From the NCBI GenBank assembly GCA_910588815.1, contig CAJUQY010000007.1, forward strand, positions 1-64,000: a stretch of 64,000 bases of DNA, in the 5' to 3' direction. Positions 15,879 to 23,830 of the stretch are shown here, one piece after another (positions within the stretch are counted from its first letter, which is position 1; each line of letters opens with the position of its first letter). The notes beneath the pieces are model-generated. The model ran no database searches, was not told where the DNA came from, and worked only from the letters and a program-made list of their open reading frames with translations. The position numbers and the translations under genes were made by a program. Origin of the DNA: an uncultured Lachnospiraceae bacterium. Lineage in GTDB: Bacteria; Bacillota; Clostridia; Lachnospirales; Lachnospiraceae.

Positions 15879-18050
15879 ATGAAAACCTACAAAAAGAACA
15901 ATACCAAGCGGGGCAAGGGCATCGTCTGTCTGCTCGCCCTGCTGGCGGTGGTGGCGGGGCTTTTTTATACGGCCCTGATGGGGCTGGGAGACGACGGCTC
16001 CGGAAGTTTGAGTGACATCAAGCTGGGGCTTGACCTGGCGGGCGGTGTCAGTATTACCTATCAGACGGTGGATGAGAATCCTTCTGAAACAGATATGCAG
16101 GATACCATCTACAAGCTGCAGCTTCGTGTGGCGGGCTACAGTAATGAGGCGGAAGTTTACCAGGAAGGCTCTGACCGGATCAATGTGGATATCCCCGGTG
16201 TGTCGGACGCCAATGCGATTTTGGAGGAGCTTGGGCAGCCGGGAACCTTGTCCTTCCAGGATCCGGAAGGAAACGTGGTTCTGACTGGGGACGACGTGGA
16301 GACGGCCCAGCCGGCCAGCACCAAGAATCAGCTCACCGGCGCCACTGAATACTATGTGTCCCTGCAGTTGACCGACGAGGGCAGCCAGAAGTTTGCCGAG
16401 GCTACGGAGGCAAATGTCGGAAAGAGCATTTCCATCATCTATGACGGACAGGTTGTGCGGACGCCGACGGTGAAAGAGAAGATCACCGGCGGGAACTGCA
16501 GCATTGACGGGATGGCCTCCTATGAGGACGCCAACCAGCTTGCCTCCACCATCAGGATCGGTTCCCTGCCTTTAGAGCTTAAGGAGATCCGTTCCAACGT
16601 GGTAGGCGCGAAGCTGGGGCAGGACGCCATTTCCACCAGCTTGAAAGCCGGCCTTGTCGGATTTATCCTGGTGGCCATCCTGATGATTGTCCTTTACTGG
16701 ATCCCCGGCGTGGCCGCGGCGGTGGCCCTGGCCTTCTATGTGGCCCTGGTGATCGTATTCCTGAGCGCCTTTGACATCACTCTGACGCTCCCCGGCATTG
16801 CCGGCATCATCCTGTCCATCGGCATGGCCGTGGACGCCAACGTTATCATCTTTGCCAGGATCCGTGAAGAGCTGGCGGCGGGACGGGGCGTAAAGAGCGC
16901 TGTCAAAGAGGGATTTTCCAAAGCTCTGTCGGCCATTGTGGACGGCAACGTGACGACTCTCATTGCGGCGGCAGTCCTTCTCTGGAGAGGTTCAGGCACG
17001 GTGAAGGGCTTTGCCCAGACGCTGGCCTTGGGCATCGTGCTCTCCATGTTCACGGCTCTGGTGATCACCAGGCTGGCGCTTAACAGCCTCTACAACATAG
17101 GGTTCCAGTCGGAGAAGCTTTACGGAAAGGCCAAAGCTCCGTCAAAGATCGACTTTGTCGGGAAAAAATATATCTGCATCATCTGTTCTCTGGTGGTGAT
17201 CGCGGCAGGCTTTGTGTTCATGGGAGTTTATGCAGGCGGCGAACAGGGAAGCATTTTGAATTACAGCCTGGAATTTAAGGGCGGCACGTCCACCAACGTG
17301 ACTTTTAACGAAGATCTCTCCATGGATACCATCCACAGCGAGGTGGTGCCTCTGGTTGAGGAAGTGACCGGAGACGCCAATGTGGAGACGCAGAAGGTGA
17401 GCGGCAGCAATGAAGTCATCATCAAGACCAGGACTCTTTCTGTGGAAGAGAGGGAAAGCCTTAACAACAGGCTGGCGGAAAACTACGGCGTCGATAAGGA
17501 ACAGATCCAGGCGGATTCCATCAGCGCTACGGTAAGTTCCGAGATGAAGCGGGATGCCATCGTGGCGGTGATCGTGGCGACGATCTTCATGCTGGTCTAT
17601 ATCTGGTTCCGGTTTAAGGACATCCGCTTTGCCACCAGCGCGGTGCTGGCCCTGATCCATGACGTGCTCGTGGTACTGGCTTTCTATGCCATTGTCAAAT
17701 GGAGCGTGGGCAATACCTTTATCGCCTGTATGCTGACCATTGTGGGCTACTCCATCAATGCGACCATCGTGATCTTCGACCGGATCAGAGAAAACCTGAA
17801 GGCCATGGGAGCGAAGGCGGAGCTTTCCGAAGTGGTCAACTTAAGCATCAACCAGACGTTGACCAGAAGCATCTATACTTCACTGACCACCTTTATCATG
17901 GTGTTTGTCCTGTTTCTCATGGGCGTGTCCTCGATCCGGGAGTTTGCCCTTCCGCTGATTGTGGGAATCATCTGCGGAGCTTATTCCTCCGTATTCCTGA
18001 CCGGCCCCATCTGGTATCTGATGAAGACAAAGTTTCAGAAAAAGGATTGA
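15879..18050 (+). CDS. secDF: protein translocase subunit SecDF (fused)
   Basis: About 723 residues joining SecD and SecF, proton-driven membrane components that help the Sec translocon release exported proteins. The SecD half has an N-terminal helix, the GLDLAGGVSITYQTV motif and a periplasmic domain, then six helices with AVDANVIIFARIREE. The SecF half begins near residue 420 (KIDFVGKKY) and has its own six helices with SINATIVIFDRIREN. The ATG at 15879 is preferred to the GTG at 15873 because AGAAGGAGA ends at 15870. tgt follows after three bases. Confidence 0.95.
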   Translation: MKTYKKNNTKRGKGIVCLLALLAVVAGLFYTALMGLGDDGSGSLSDIKLGLDLAGGVSITYQTVDENPSETDMQDTIYKLQLRVAGYSNEAEVYQEGSDRINVDIPGVSDANAILEELGQPGTLSFQDPEGNVVLTGDDVETAQPASTKNQLTGATEYYVSLQLTDEGSQKFAEATEANVGKSISIIYDGQVVRTPTVKEKITGGNCSIDGMASYEDANQLASTIRIGSLPLELKEIRSNVVGAKLGQDAISTSLKAGLVGFILVAILMIVLYWIPGVAAAVALAFYVALVIVFLSAFDITLTLPGIAGIILSIGMAVDANVIIFARIREELAAGRGVKSAVKEGFSKALSAIVDGNVTTLIAAAVLLWRGSGTVKGFAQTLALGIVLSMFTALVITRLALNSLYNIGFQSEKLYGKAKAPSKIDFVGKKYICIICSLVVIAAGFVFMGVYAGGEQGSILNYSLEFKGGTSTNVTFNEDLSMDTIHSEVVPLVEEVTGDANVETQKVSGSNEVIIKTRTLSVEERESLNNRLAENYGVDKEQIQADSISATVSSEMKRDAIVAVIVATIFMLVYIWFRFKDIRFATSAVLALIHDVLVVLAFYAIVKWSVGNTFIACMLTIVGYSINATIVIFDRIRENLKAMGAKAELSEVVNLSINQTLTRSIYTSLTTFIMVFVLFLMGVSSIREFALPLIVGIICGAYSSVFLTGPIWYLMKTKFQKKD

Positions 18051-18053
18051 TCT

Positions 18054-19199
18054 ATGTATGAGATATTGACGAAGGACGGGCGGGCCAAAAGAGCCAGGTT
18101 TTCCACGGTCCACGGAACCGTGGAAACGCCCGTGTTTATGAACGTGGGCACGGCCGCGGCCATCAAAGGCGCCGTGGCCACAGCGGATCTGGAACAGATC
18201 GGGACGCAGATAGAGCTTTCCAATACCTATCATCTCCACGTGCGTCCAGGCGATATGGTGGTGAAGAGGCTTGGCGGAATACACAAATTCATGTCCTGGG
18301 AGAAGCCGGTTCTCACCGATTCCGGCGGGTTTCAGGTCTTTTCCCTGGCGGGACTTCGAAAGATTAAAGAAGAAGGGGTTTATTTCAATTCCCATGTGGA
18401 CGGGCGGAAAATCTTCATGGGGCCGGAGGAGAGCATGCAGATCCAGTCCAATCTGGCCTCCACCATAGCCATGGCCTTTGACGAGTGCGCCCCGGCCAAG
18501 GCAGAACGGGATTATATCGAGGCTTCCGTGGCCAGGACCACCCGCTGGCTCTCCCGCTGCAAGGCAAAGATGGAGCGGCTAAACAGCCTTCCGGATACTA
18601 TTAATAAGAACCAGCTTCTGTTTGGCATCAACCAGGGCGGGGTATTAGATGATGTGCGGATCCGTCATGCGAAAGAGATCTCGGAGCTTGATCTTGACGG
18701 CTACGCCGTCGGCGGACTGGCGGTGGGGGAGAGCCATGAGGAGATGTATCATATCCTGGATGTGACGGTTCCCCACCTGCCGGAGAATAAGCCCACCTAC
18801 CTGATGGGAGTCGGGACTCCGGCCAACATTCTGGAGGCGGTGGAGCGGGGCGTGGATTTTTTTGACTGTGTTTATCCCACCAGGAATGGCCGTCACGGCC
18901 ATGTTTATACCAATCAGGGAAAGCTGAACCTATTTAACGCAAAGTACGAGCTGGACGATAAGCCGATTGAAGAGGGCTGCGGCTGTCCGGTGTGCAAAAG
19001 ATACAGCAGAGCCTATATCCGGCATCTTTTGAAAGCCAAAGAAATGCTGGGAATGCGGTTTTGCGTCTTGCATAATCTCTGGTTTTATAATACAATGATG
19101 GGTGAGATACGGGAGGCGATCGAGAATCATCGCTTTGCCGCATACAAAAAAGAAAAGCTGGAGCGCGTGATGGGCGTTCCCTCAGAAAAAGGAGAATGA
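18054..19199 (+). CDS. tgt: queuine tRNA-ribosyltransferase
   Basis: Exchanges guanine 34 for preQ1 in tRNAs with GUN anticodons. Of 381 residues, the visible landmarks are VHGTVETPVFMNVGTAA, the nucleophile region LTDSGGFQVFSL, MAFDECAP, GINQGGV and FDCVYPTRNGRHG; the C-terminal zinc ligands are CGCPVCKRYSRAYIRHL with the later His. It sits between secDF and yajC, a rearranged form of the tgt-yajC-secD-secF cluster of other bacteria. Confidence 0.96.
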   Translation: MYEILTKDGRAKRARFSTVHGTVETPVFMNVGTAAAIKGAVATADLEQIGTQIELSNTYHLHVRPGDMVVKRLGGIHKFMSWEKPVLTDSGGFQVFSLAGLRKIKEEGVYFNSHVDGRKIFMGPEESMQIQSNLASTIAMAFDECAPAKAERDYIEASVARTTRWLSRCKAKMERLNSLPDTINKNQLLFGINQGGVLDDVRIRHAKEISELDLDGYAVGGLAVGESHEEMYHILDVTVPHLPENKPTYLMGVGTPANILEAVERGVDFFDCVYPTRNGRHGHVYTNQGKLNLFNAKYELDDKPIEEGCGCPVCKRYSRAYIRHLLKAKEMLGMRFCVLHNLWFYNTMMGEIREAIENHRFAAYKKEKLERVMGVPSEKGE

Positions 19200-19201
19200 A
19201 T

Positions 19202-19519
19202 ATGAATTTATTACTTGCCAGCGGAGGCAGCAGCGGCGGAATGGGCGGCGTGGGCTTCTGGGTCATCTACATTGTCGTGATCATCGCATTTATGTATTTT
19301 ATTGCGATCCGTCCTCAGAAGAAACAGCAGAAGCAGCTCCAGTCCCTGATTGCCAGCATGGAGGTGGGCGACAGCGTGGAGACCACCAGCGGCTTCTACG
19401 GTGTGATCATCGACATCACCGACGATATGGTTATCGTGGAATTTGGCGGCAACAAGAACTGCCGGATCCCCATGGTGAAGACGGCCATCACGAGAGTGGA
19501 GAAGGCGAACGAGGGCTGA
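19202..19519 (+). CDS. yajC: preprotein translocase subunit YajC
   Basis: A 105-residue protein with one N-terminal membrane helix (VGFWVIYIVVIIAFMYFIAI), the conserved RPQKKQQKQLQSL turn, and a small cytoplasmic domain (GDSVETTSGFYGVIIDI). It is an accessory of SecDF. The ATG at 19202 is chosen over 19196 because GGAG at 19191-19194 fits only the former. It is the last gene of the secDF-tgt-yajC group. Confidence 0.93.
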   Translation: MNLLLASGGSSGGMGGVGFWVIYIVVIIAFMYFIAIRPQKKQQKQLQSLIASMEVGDSVETTSGFYGVIIDITDDMVIVEFGGNKNCRIPMVKTAITRVEKANEG

Positions 19520-19555
19520 GCAGTCGGATATGACGATCTGCCTATAAATTCGCAA

Positions 19556-19584
19556 TTGACGGATTTTGAGAAGCGTGCTATAGT
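19556..19584 (+). promoter_or_regulatory. sigma-A type promoter of the DUF1576 leader
   Basis: TTGACG (19556-19561) and TATAGT (19579-19584) with 17-base spacing. The predicted transcript starts near 19591, immediately before the aptamer-like structure. Confidence 0.8.
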
Positions 19585-19595
19585 AGTGAGAGACA

Positions 19596-19671
19596 GAAGA
19601 CTTCGATTGCTGACGGAAAAGCGTGAAAAACACGGTGTGGTCGAAGTTTATATGAGCCGACCGTCTGGGCA
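19596..19671 (+). promoter_or_regulatory. riboswitch candidate, best match ZTP (pfl motif)
   Basis: CTTCGA (19601-19606) pairs with TCGAAG (19641-19646), enclosing GCTGACGGAAAAG and a CGTG/CACG hairpin. Downstream lies GCCGACCGTCTGGGC, matching the conserved 3' part of the pfl/ZTP aptamer (CCGnCUGGGC). The GGGC of this motif is also the 5' strand of the terminator hairpin, the standard arrangement of a transcriptional ON switch. The class call rests on remembered consensus features. The J1/2 and J2/1 segments fit only partly. Confidence 0.6.
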
Positions 19672-19702
19672 GCATTTGTATTTGCGAATGCTGTCCTTTT
19701 TT
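19667..19702 (+). terminator. terminator overlapping the aptamer 3' end
   Basis: GGGCAGCATTTG (19667-19678) pairs with CGAATGCTGTCC (19685-19696) and is followed by six T residues. Its 5' strand is shared with the aptamer, so ligand binding should prevent termination. Confidence 0.85.
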
Positions 19703-19748
19703 GCACGCGGGTTCCGGAGGAGGAATGCCGGCAAAGCCGGCGGGGGCT
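19703..19748 (+). repeat. GC-rich leader element, copy 2
   Basis: GCACGCGGG, then TTCCGGAGGAGGAATGCCGG, then CAAAGCCGGCGGGG. It is closely similar to 1428-1480 and in the same place relative to the terminator T-run of a riboswitch leader. Confidence 0.5.
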
Positions 19749-19768
19749 TAGAAAAGGAGGGTATTTCT

Positions 19769-21124
19769 ATGAGCAGTGAAAAGAAGTGGGACAGCAGCAA
19801 GATGATTTTCAGGGCGCTTCTGGCATTTTCCGTGGCGTTCCTGATAGGTGCGGTGTGCGCCGGGAACTGGGGGGAGCTGATTCCGGGCTTTGTGCGGATC
19901 AACACCAGGCCGTCCCAGTTTACCATGGACTATTTTGTCCTGGGGGGACTGGGGAGCGCTTTTTTGAATACCGGCCTGATCGGTCTGATCTGCTGCGGGG
20001 TGCTTTATTTCAGTAAGGCGAAATGTACCGGGCTCACGGTGGCGGCCTTCTGGCTGAATGTGGGATACGGAACCTTCGGCATGAACTGTGTCAACATCTG
20101 GCCCTTTATTTTCGGCGTGTGGGTGTATTCAAGGATCAAGAAGGTGTCCTTTGGCAGTGTCGCCAATCTGTCGCTGTTTGCAACGGCCCTGGCGCCCTTT
20201 GCCAGTGAGTTTATCTTCCGTTATCCCGCCCAGGAAGCAGCAGGCTTTTCCTTCGTGGGCCTTGTGATTGCGATTGTTTTCGGAATCGTGGTGGGATGTG
20301 TGATGCCTTCTCTGTGTGCCCATGCCCCCAATTTCCACAAGGGCTATGACCTTTATAATGCGGGGCCGGCGGCCGGCTTTCTGGCGTTCTTCATGTTCTG
20401 CGTGTTTTTTAAATCCGCGGGCGTAGAAGTGCCTTCTAATACCAACCTTGGAGACGGGGAGCAGCTTTTTGTCAGTGTGTTCTTTGGCATTGTCTTCGTC
20501 CTGTTCATCGCCGCGGCTTATCTGATGGATAAAAACTGCTTTAAGGATTATAAAAAGCTGTGGAAGAGCGACAGCTATAAAACCGATTATGCGGAGCTGT
20601 TCGGGGTTCCGGCCACCTTTTTGAACATCGGGCTTTACGGTCTGTTTATTCTGGTTTATTTTAATATTGTCCATGGGATGACCATGGTGGACGGAAGCGT
20701 CGCCTTTCCGGCAGTGAAGTTTACCGGAGCTACCATGGGCGCTCTGATGTGCATGATGTCTTTCAGCGCCCAGGGAGCCCAGCCGAGAACCGTATTCCCT
20801 ATTCTTGTGGGCTACGCTCTTGCTTCCCTGCTTCCCTTTGCCATGTTTGCCGCAGGCATCGCGCCGGCCCAGAGCTGGACGTTAGTCACCCAGGGAATCC
20901 TTGTGGGAGTGGCGTTTGCAAGCGGCCTTGCGCCGGTCAGCGGAAGATTCGGATTTTTCGCCGGAGTGGCGGCGGGAGCTATCCATGCGATTCTGGTTAC
21001 CAGTGTACCGTTGATTCATGGAGGCTTCCTTCTCTATAACGGGGGCTTTACGGCCGGAATCGTGGCTTTCCTTCTGATTCCCGTATTGGAATGCTTCAGG
21101 AAGCCGAAGGAAGAAAACAAATAA
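19769..21124 (+). CDS. DUF1576 domain-containing membrane protein
   Basis: A 451-residue polytopic membrane protein with about eleven hydrophobic segments, arranged as two similar halves. Segments such as MDYFVLGGLGSAFLNTGLIGL and TAGIVAFLLIPVLE match DUF1576. It looks like a transporter, but no substrate is established. The start MSSEKKWDSS follows AAAAGGAGGG; the frame runs further upstream through the leader, which is RNA. Control by a ZTP-like switch would suggest a link to folate one-carbon or purine metabolism (inference). Confidence 0.8.
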   Translation: MSSEKKWDSSKMIFRALLAFSVAFLIGAVCAGNWGELIPGFVRINTRPSQFTMDYFVLGGLGSAFLNTGLIGLICCGVLYFSKAKCTGLTVAAFWLNVGYGTFGMNCVNIWPFIFGVWVYSRIKKVSFGSVANLSLFATALAPFASEFIFRYPAQEAAGFSFVGLVIAIVFGIVVGCVMPSLCAHAPNFHKGYDLYNAGPAAGFLAFFMFCVFFKSAGVEVPSNTNLGDGEQLFVSVFFGIVFVLFIAAAYLMDKNCFKDYKKLWKSDSYKTDYAELFGVPATFLNIGLYGLFILVYFNIVHGMTMVDGSVAFPAVKFTGATMGALMCMMSFSAQGAQPRTVFPILVGYALASLLPFAMFAAGIAPAQSWTLVTQGILVGVAFASGLAPVSGRFGFFAGVAAGAIHAILVTSVPLIHGGFLLYNGGFTAGIVAFLLIPVLECFRKPKEENK

Positions 21125-21152
21125 ATGATTCCCTCAAGAAACCTCCGGGGGG

Positions 21153-21181
21153 TTTACAGAAGGGAATAAAACTGTTATACT
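21153..21181 (+). promoter_or_regulatory. sigma-A type promoter of the DUF1858 gene
   Basis: TTTACA (21153-21158) and TATACT (21176-21181) with 17-base spacing, 61 bases before the start codon. Confidence 0.7.
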
Positions 21182-21242
21182 ACATAAAGAATCTTCGCAG
21201 TAAGAAGTGATTTACAGAAATTATTATTCAGGAGGAAACGTC

Positions 21243-21452
21243 ATGGCAAAGGTGACAATGGATACGTTGATCGGCGAGGCAATTCAGATAGACCAGGGGA
21301 TTATCCCGATCCTGATGGGAGCGGGTATGCACTGCATCGGCTGCCCTTCCGCCCAGGGAGAATCTCTGGCAGAGGCGGCTGCGGTGCACGGAATTGATCC
21401 GATCGGCCTGGTCGGTGCGATCAATGAATATTTAGCTGCAAAAGAGCAATAA
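21243..21452 (+). CDS. DUF1858 (redox-disulfide type) small protein
   Basis: A 69-residue soluble protein of the DUF1858/TIGR03980 family. A conserved cysteine pair [16 protein letters not shown] near residue 32 suggests a redox disulfide. Family members often accompany hybrid-cluster (prismane) proteins in anaerobes, but none is present here. The ATG follows CAGGAGGAAACGTC. It has its own promoter and is followed by a terminator, so it is a single-gene unit. Function unknown. Confidence 0.85.
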   Translation: MAKVTMDTLIGEAIQIDQGIIPILMGAGMHCIGCPSAQGESLAEAAAVHGIDPIGLVGAINEYLAAKEQ

Positions 21453-21480
21453 ACAACAGTAAAAGACAACACATACAAAA

Positions 21481-21508
21481 AACCCGGACAAGTTTCTCCG
21501 GGTTTTTT
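21481..21508. terminator. bidirectional terminator
   Basis: AACCCGGA (21481-21488) pairs with TCCGGGTT (21497-21504), with T-runs on the + strand and, as A-runs, on the minus strand. It serves the converging DUF1858 and aminopeptidase genes. Confidence 0.85.
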
Positions 21509-21520
21509 GTATGTAGATTT

Positions 21521-22924
21521 TTATGCCTCATATACAGCTTTCATGGCCAGATAGGTCATATAGCAGTCCAGCTTTCCCGTAACCTCAAAAGGCGCGTGCA
21601 TTCCCAGGACGGGAACTCCGGCATCTACGGTGTCGATGTTCCGGTTGGCCATGAAGAGGGCGACCGTACCGCCGCCGCCTGCCTCGATCTTGCCGAGTTC
21701 CGATACATTCCATAGAATGCCGGCGTCATTTAAGATGCCGCGGATATAGCCCATGACTTCAGCCGAGGCATCGGAGGAACCGGATTTGCCGCGGCTTCCG
21801 GTATATTTACAGAGGCTGATACCCTGATTGATAAAGCTGGAATTCCTTTTGTCGTAGACATCCGCGAAGTTGGGGTCATAGCAGGCGGAGACATCGGCGG
21901 ACAGGCAGAAGGAATGTTCATAGCAGGTCCGGATGTGGGCGTCCAGGCAGCCGCAGAGATCGTCGATAAAGGTGTCGAAGGCCTGGGACTGCATACCGCT
22001 GACACCCATGGAGCCGATTTCTTCCTTGTCGGCCAATATGCATACGGCAGTTTTTCCGGGCGCCTTTGCATCAAAGAGGCCTTTTAAGGCGGCGTAGCCA
22101 CAGACTCTGTCGTCCTGGCCATAGGCGCCGAGCATGGAGCGATCCAGGCCGACATCGCAGGCGGAGTAGGCGGGGACGGCACAGAGCTCAGCGGAGAGGA
22201 AGTCTTCCTCGGTGATACCATATTTCTGATTGAGAAGGTTCAGGGCCGCCAGTTTAAGCCGCTCACTCACCTCTGTGTCCGGATAGGGGCGGGAGCCAAG
22301 GAAAATATTCATGGCTTCCGGGTCAACAGCCTTGCCCAGGGGCTTTTCCGACTGGGCATTTGCCAGGTGGGGAAGCAGATCCGGAATCACCAGGAACGGA
22401 TCCCCGGGCTCGCCGCCGAGCGTCACCTCCACGCTGCTGCCGTCCCTGCGGATGATCGTGCCCCTGAGCTCCAGGGGAACCGACAGCCACTGATATTTGC
22501 GGATGCCCCCGTAATAGTGGGTTTTCAACAGGGAGAAACCGCCGTCCTCAAACAGAGGGTAGGGTTTTAAGTCCAGCCTGGGAGAATCGATATGGGCGGC
22601 GCAGATTTGGACGCCTTCGTCCAGAGGTCTGGTACCGATGGTGGCCAACATCAGGGATTTTCCCCGGTTGGACAGGTAGACACGGTCGCCGGGCTTTAAG
22701 CTCATGCCACGCTTAAAGGGGACGAACCCCTCTTTCCGGGCCAGGGAAATGGCGGCTTTTACCGCCTCGCGTTCCGTTTTTGCATTGTCCAGAAAGTGTT
22801 TATAGCTTTCGCAGTATTCATTCATGCCGGCGAGGGAAGCCTCGTCCATCTTATCGTAACCATTTTCTTTTTTCAGGAATAATTCCTTCTGGCGAAGCTT
22901 TGCCGCAGACTTTTCTTCTGTCAT
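21521..22924 (-). CDS. M18 family aminopeptidase
   Basis: A 467-residue zinc aminopeptidase of the M18 family (aspartyl aminopeptidase/aminopeptidase I type). Metal and active-site regions are visible: AAHIDSPRLDLKP (His-Asp), DKEEIGSMGVSGMQSQA (catalytic Glu-Glu), LSADVSACYDPNF and EAGGGGTVALFMANRN. Cytoplasmic, removing N-terminal residues from peptides. Transcribed alone, with a terminator shared with DUF1858. Confidence 0.9.
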   Translation of the reverse strand: MTEEKSAAKLRQKELFLKKENGYDKMDEASLAGMNEYCESYKHFLDNAKTEREAVKAAISLARKEGFVPFKRGMSLKPGDRVYLSNRGKSLMLATIGTRPLDEGVQICAAHIDSPRLDLKPYPLFEDGGFSLLKTHYYGGIRKYQWLSVPLELRGTIIRRDGSSVEVTLGGEPGDPFLVIPDLLPHLANAQSEKPLGKAVDPEAMNIFLGSRPYPDTEVSERLKLAALNLLNQKYGITEEDFLSAELCAVPAYSACDVGLDRSMLGAYGQDDRVCGYAALKGLFDAKAPGKTAVCILADKEEIGSMGVSGMQSQAFDTFIDDLCGCLDAHIRTCYEHSFCLSADVSACYDPNFADVYDKRNSSFINQGISLCKYTGSRGKSGSSDASAEVMGYIRGILNDAGILWNVSELGKIEAGGGGTVALFMANRNIDTVDAGVPVLGMHAPFEVTGKLDCYMTYLAMKAVYEA

Positions 22925-23044
22925 TTTGCATTCCTCTCTTATCTTAGATTTGTGTTTATGGACAACCGGAAAATGGGTGTCGTTTTCTGTCTTTTATTAT
23001 AAAAGAGGAGGGGGAAAAAGTAAATGGCCTTTGTGTCAATGAAA

Positions 23045-23096
23045 AAAGATGCTATGGAAACGGCTCTCCAACCGTTCCCAAGACATCTTTCTTTTT
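23045..23096. terminator. intrinsic terminator in the 22.9-23.5 kb gap
   Basis: An AAAGATG...CATCTTT outer stem encloses GGAAACGG/CCGTTCC and is flanked by an A-run on the left and CTTTTT on the right. It lies just downstream of the small minus-strand gene and probably terminates it. Confidence 0.6.
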
Positions 23097-23120
23097 GCGT
23101 TCTATTGCACCTGGCGCCGG

Positions 23121-23267
23121 CTATTTCTCTGATAATACATAAGTTTCAATGAGTCTTTGCAGAGTAGCGTTTAGCTGTCGGACGATCTGGGAAAGCCGTT
23201 CGTTTTCCGCTTCCAGAATCTGAAGTCGGTTCTGCGCGGCTTCTTCATTTCTGAAGCCTTTATTCAT
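23121..23267 (-). CDS. 48-residue coiled-coil peptide
   Basis: A short frame, MNKGFRNEEAAQNRLQILEAENERL and on to ETYVLSEK, with a clean heptad pattern of Leu and Ile (LQILEAENERLSQIVRQLNATLQRLIE), so it should form one amphipathic helix or coiled coil. A GGGGG lies upstream of the ATG on the minus strand, a TATAAT-like box is seen at 23325-23330 (minus), and a terminator follows. These signals support a real gene of unknown function. Confidence 0.5.
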   Translation of the reverse strand: MNKGFRNEEAAQNRLQILEAENERLSQIVRQLNATLQRLIETYVLSEK

Positions 23268-23442
23268 GTTTTTAACCCCCATTTATTTAGTTGTAAAGCC
23301 CTCTGAAACTATAAAACTATTACCATTATAGTGCAAAGAAAGAAAAAAGTATAGCAAAATTTGTCGACGGATTTCTACATAATACGACCAATGGAAACTA
23401 TCACTTTGCAGGATTCTTTTTCATAAAAATTGCCATACTATA

Positions 23443-23469
23443 GGAAACGGCAAAATATTTGCTGTTTCC
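23443..23469. repeat. 12-bp stem hairpin
   Basis: GGAAACGGCAAA and TTTGCTGTTTCC pair around a 3-base loop. No T-run follows on the + strand. It lies between the two divergent small genes. The rest of 23270-23525 is AT-rich with nothing else recognised. Confidence 0.5.
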
Positions 23470-23525
23470 ACTAAGGATTTCCCATAGAGACTTCCTGTAA
23501 GAAAAAGACAGAGAGGAGATGAAGG

Positions 23526-23714
23526 ATGAAAATGAAAATAACGAACGGCGGGGCCAGACTGGAAGAGTTGAACGAGGTAAGTTTATTGCTCAATGATCTG
23601 GCAGTATATTTGGATAAGAATCCCTCCGACGAGCGGGCTGCCGGCTGGTTTGACACATACAGTGTCACGAGGGAGGAGCTTTTAAAGGAGCTCGAGAAGG
23701 AGGTTTGGAGATGA
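23526..23714 (+). CDS. small CotJB-like protein
   Basis: A 62-residue protein whose core LNEVSLLLNDLAVYLDKNPSD followed by TREELLKELEKE resembles the spore coat protein CotJB (ELxLYLDTHPDDxxAL). It lacks the C-terminal Trp-rich tail of CotJB and has no CotJA or CotJC neighbour, so this is only a distant match. GAGGAG at 23514-23519 precedes the ATG. It lies just upstream of a P-type ATPase gene that has its own promoter. Confidence 0.5.
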   Translation: MKMKITNGGARLEELNEVSLLLNDLAVYLDKNPSDERAAGWFDTYSVTREELLKELEKEVWR

Positions 23715-23752
23715 TTCTGTCCATAAAAGGAGATCCAAGAGGATTCCACTCA

Positions 23753-23781
23753 TTGCCATTGGGCTTTCTCTGCGGTATACT
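23753..23781 (+). promoter_or_regulatory. sigma-A type promoter of the P-type ATPase
   Basis: TTGCCA (23753-23758) and TATACT (23776-23781) with 17-base spacing, 49 bases before the GTG start. Confidence 0.75.
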
Positions 23782-23830
23782 ATAGTGAACGGAAAAAGAG
23801 GAAGTATGCAAAAGAGGAGGAGATGGACCT

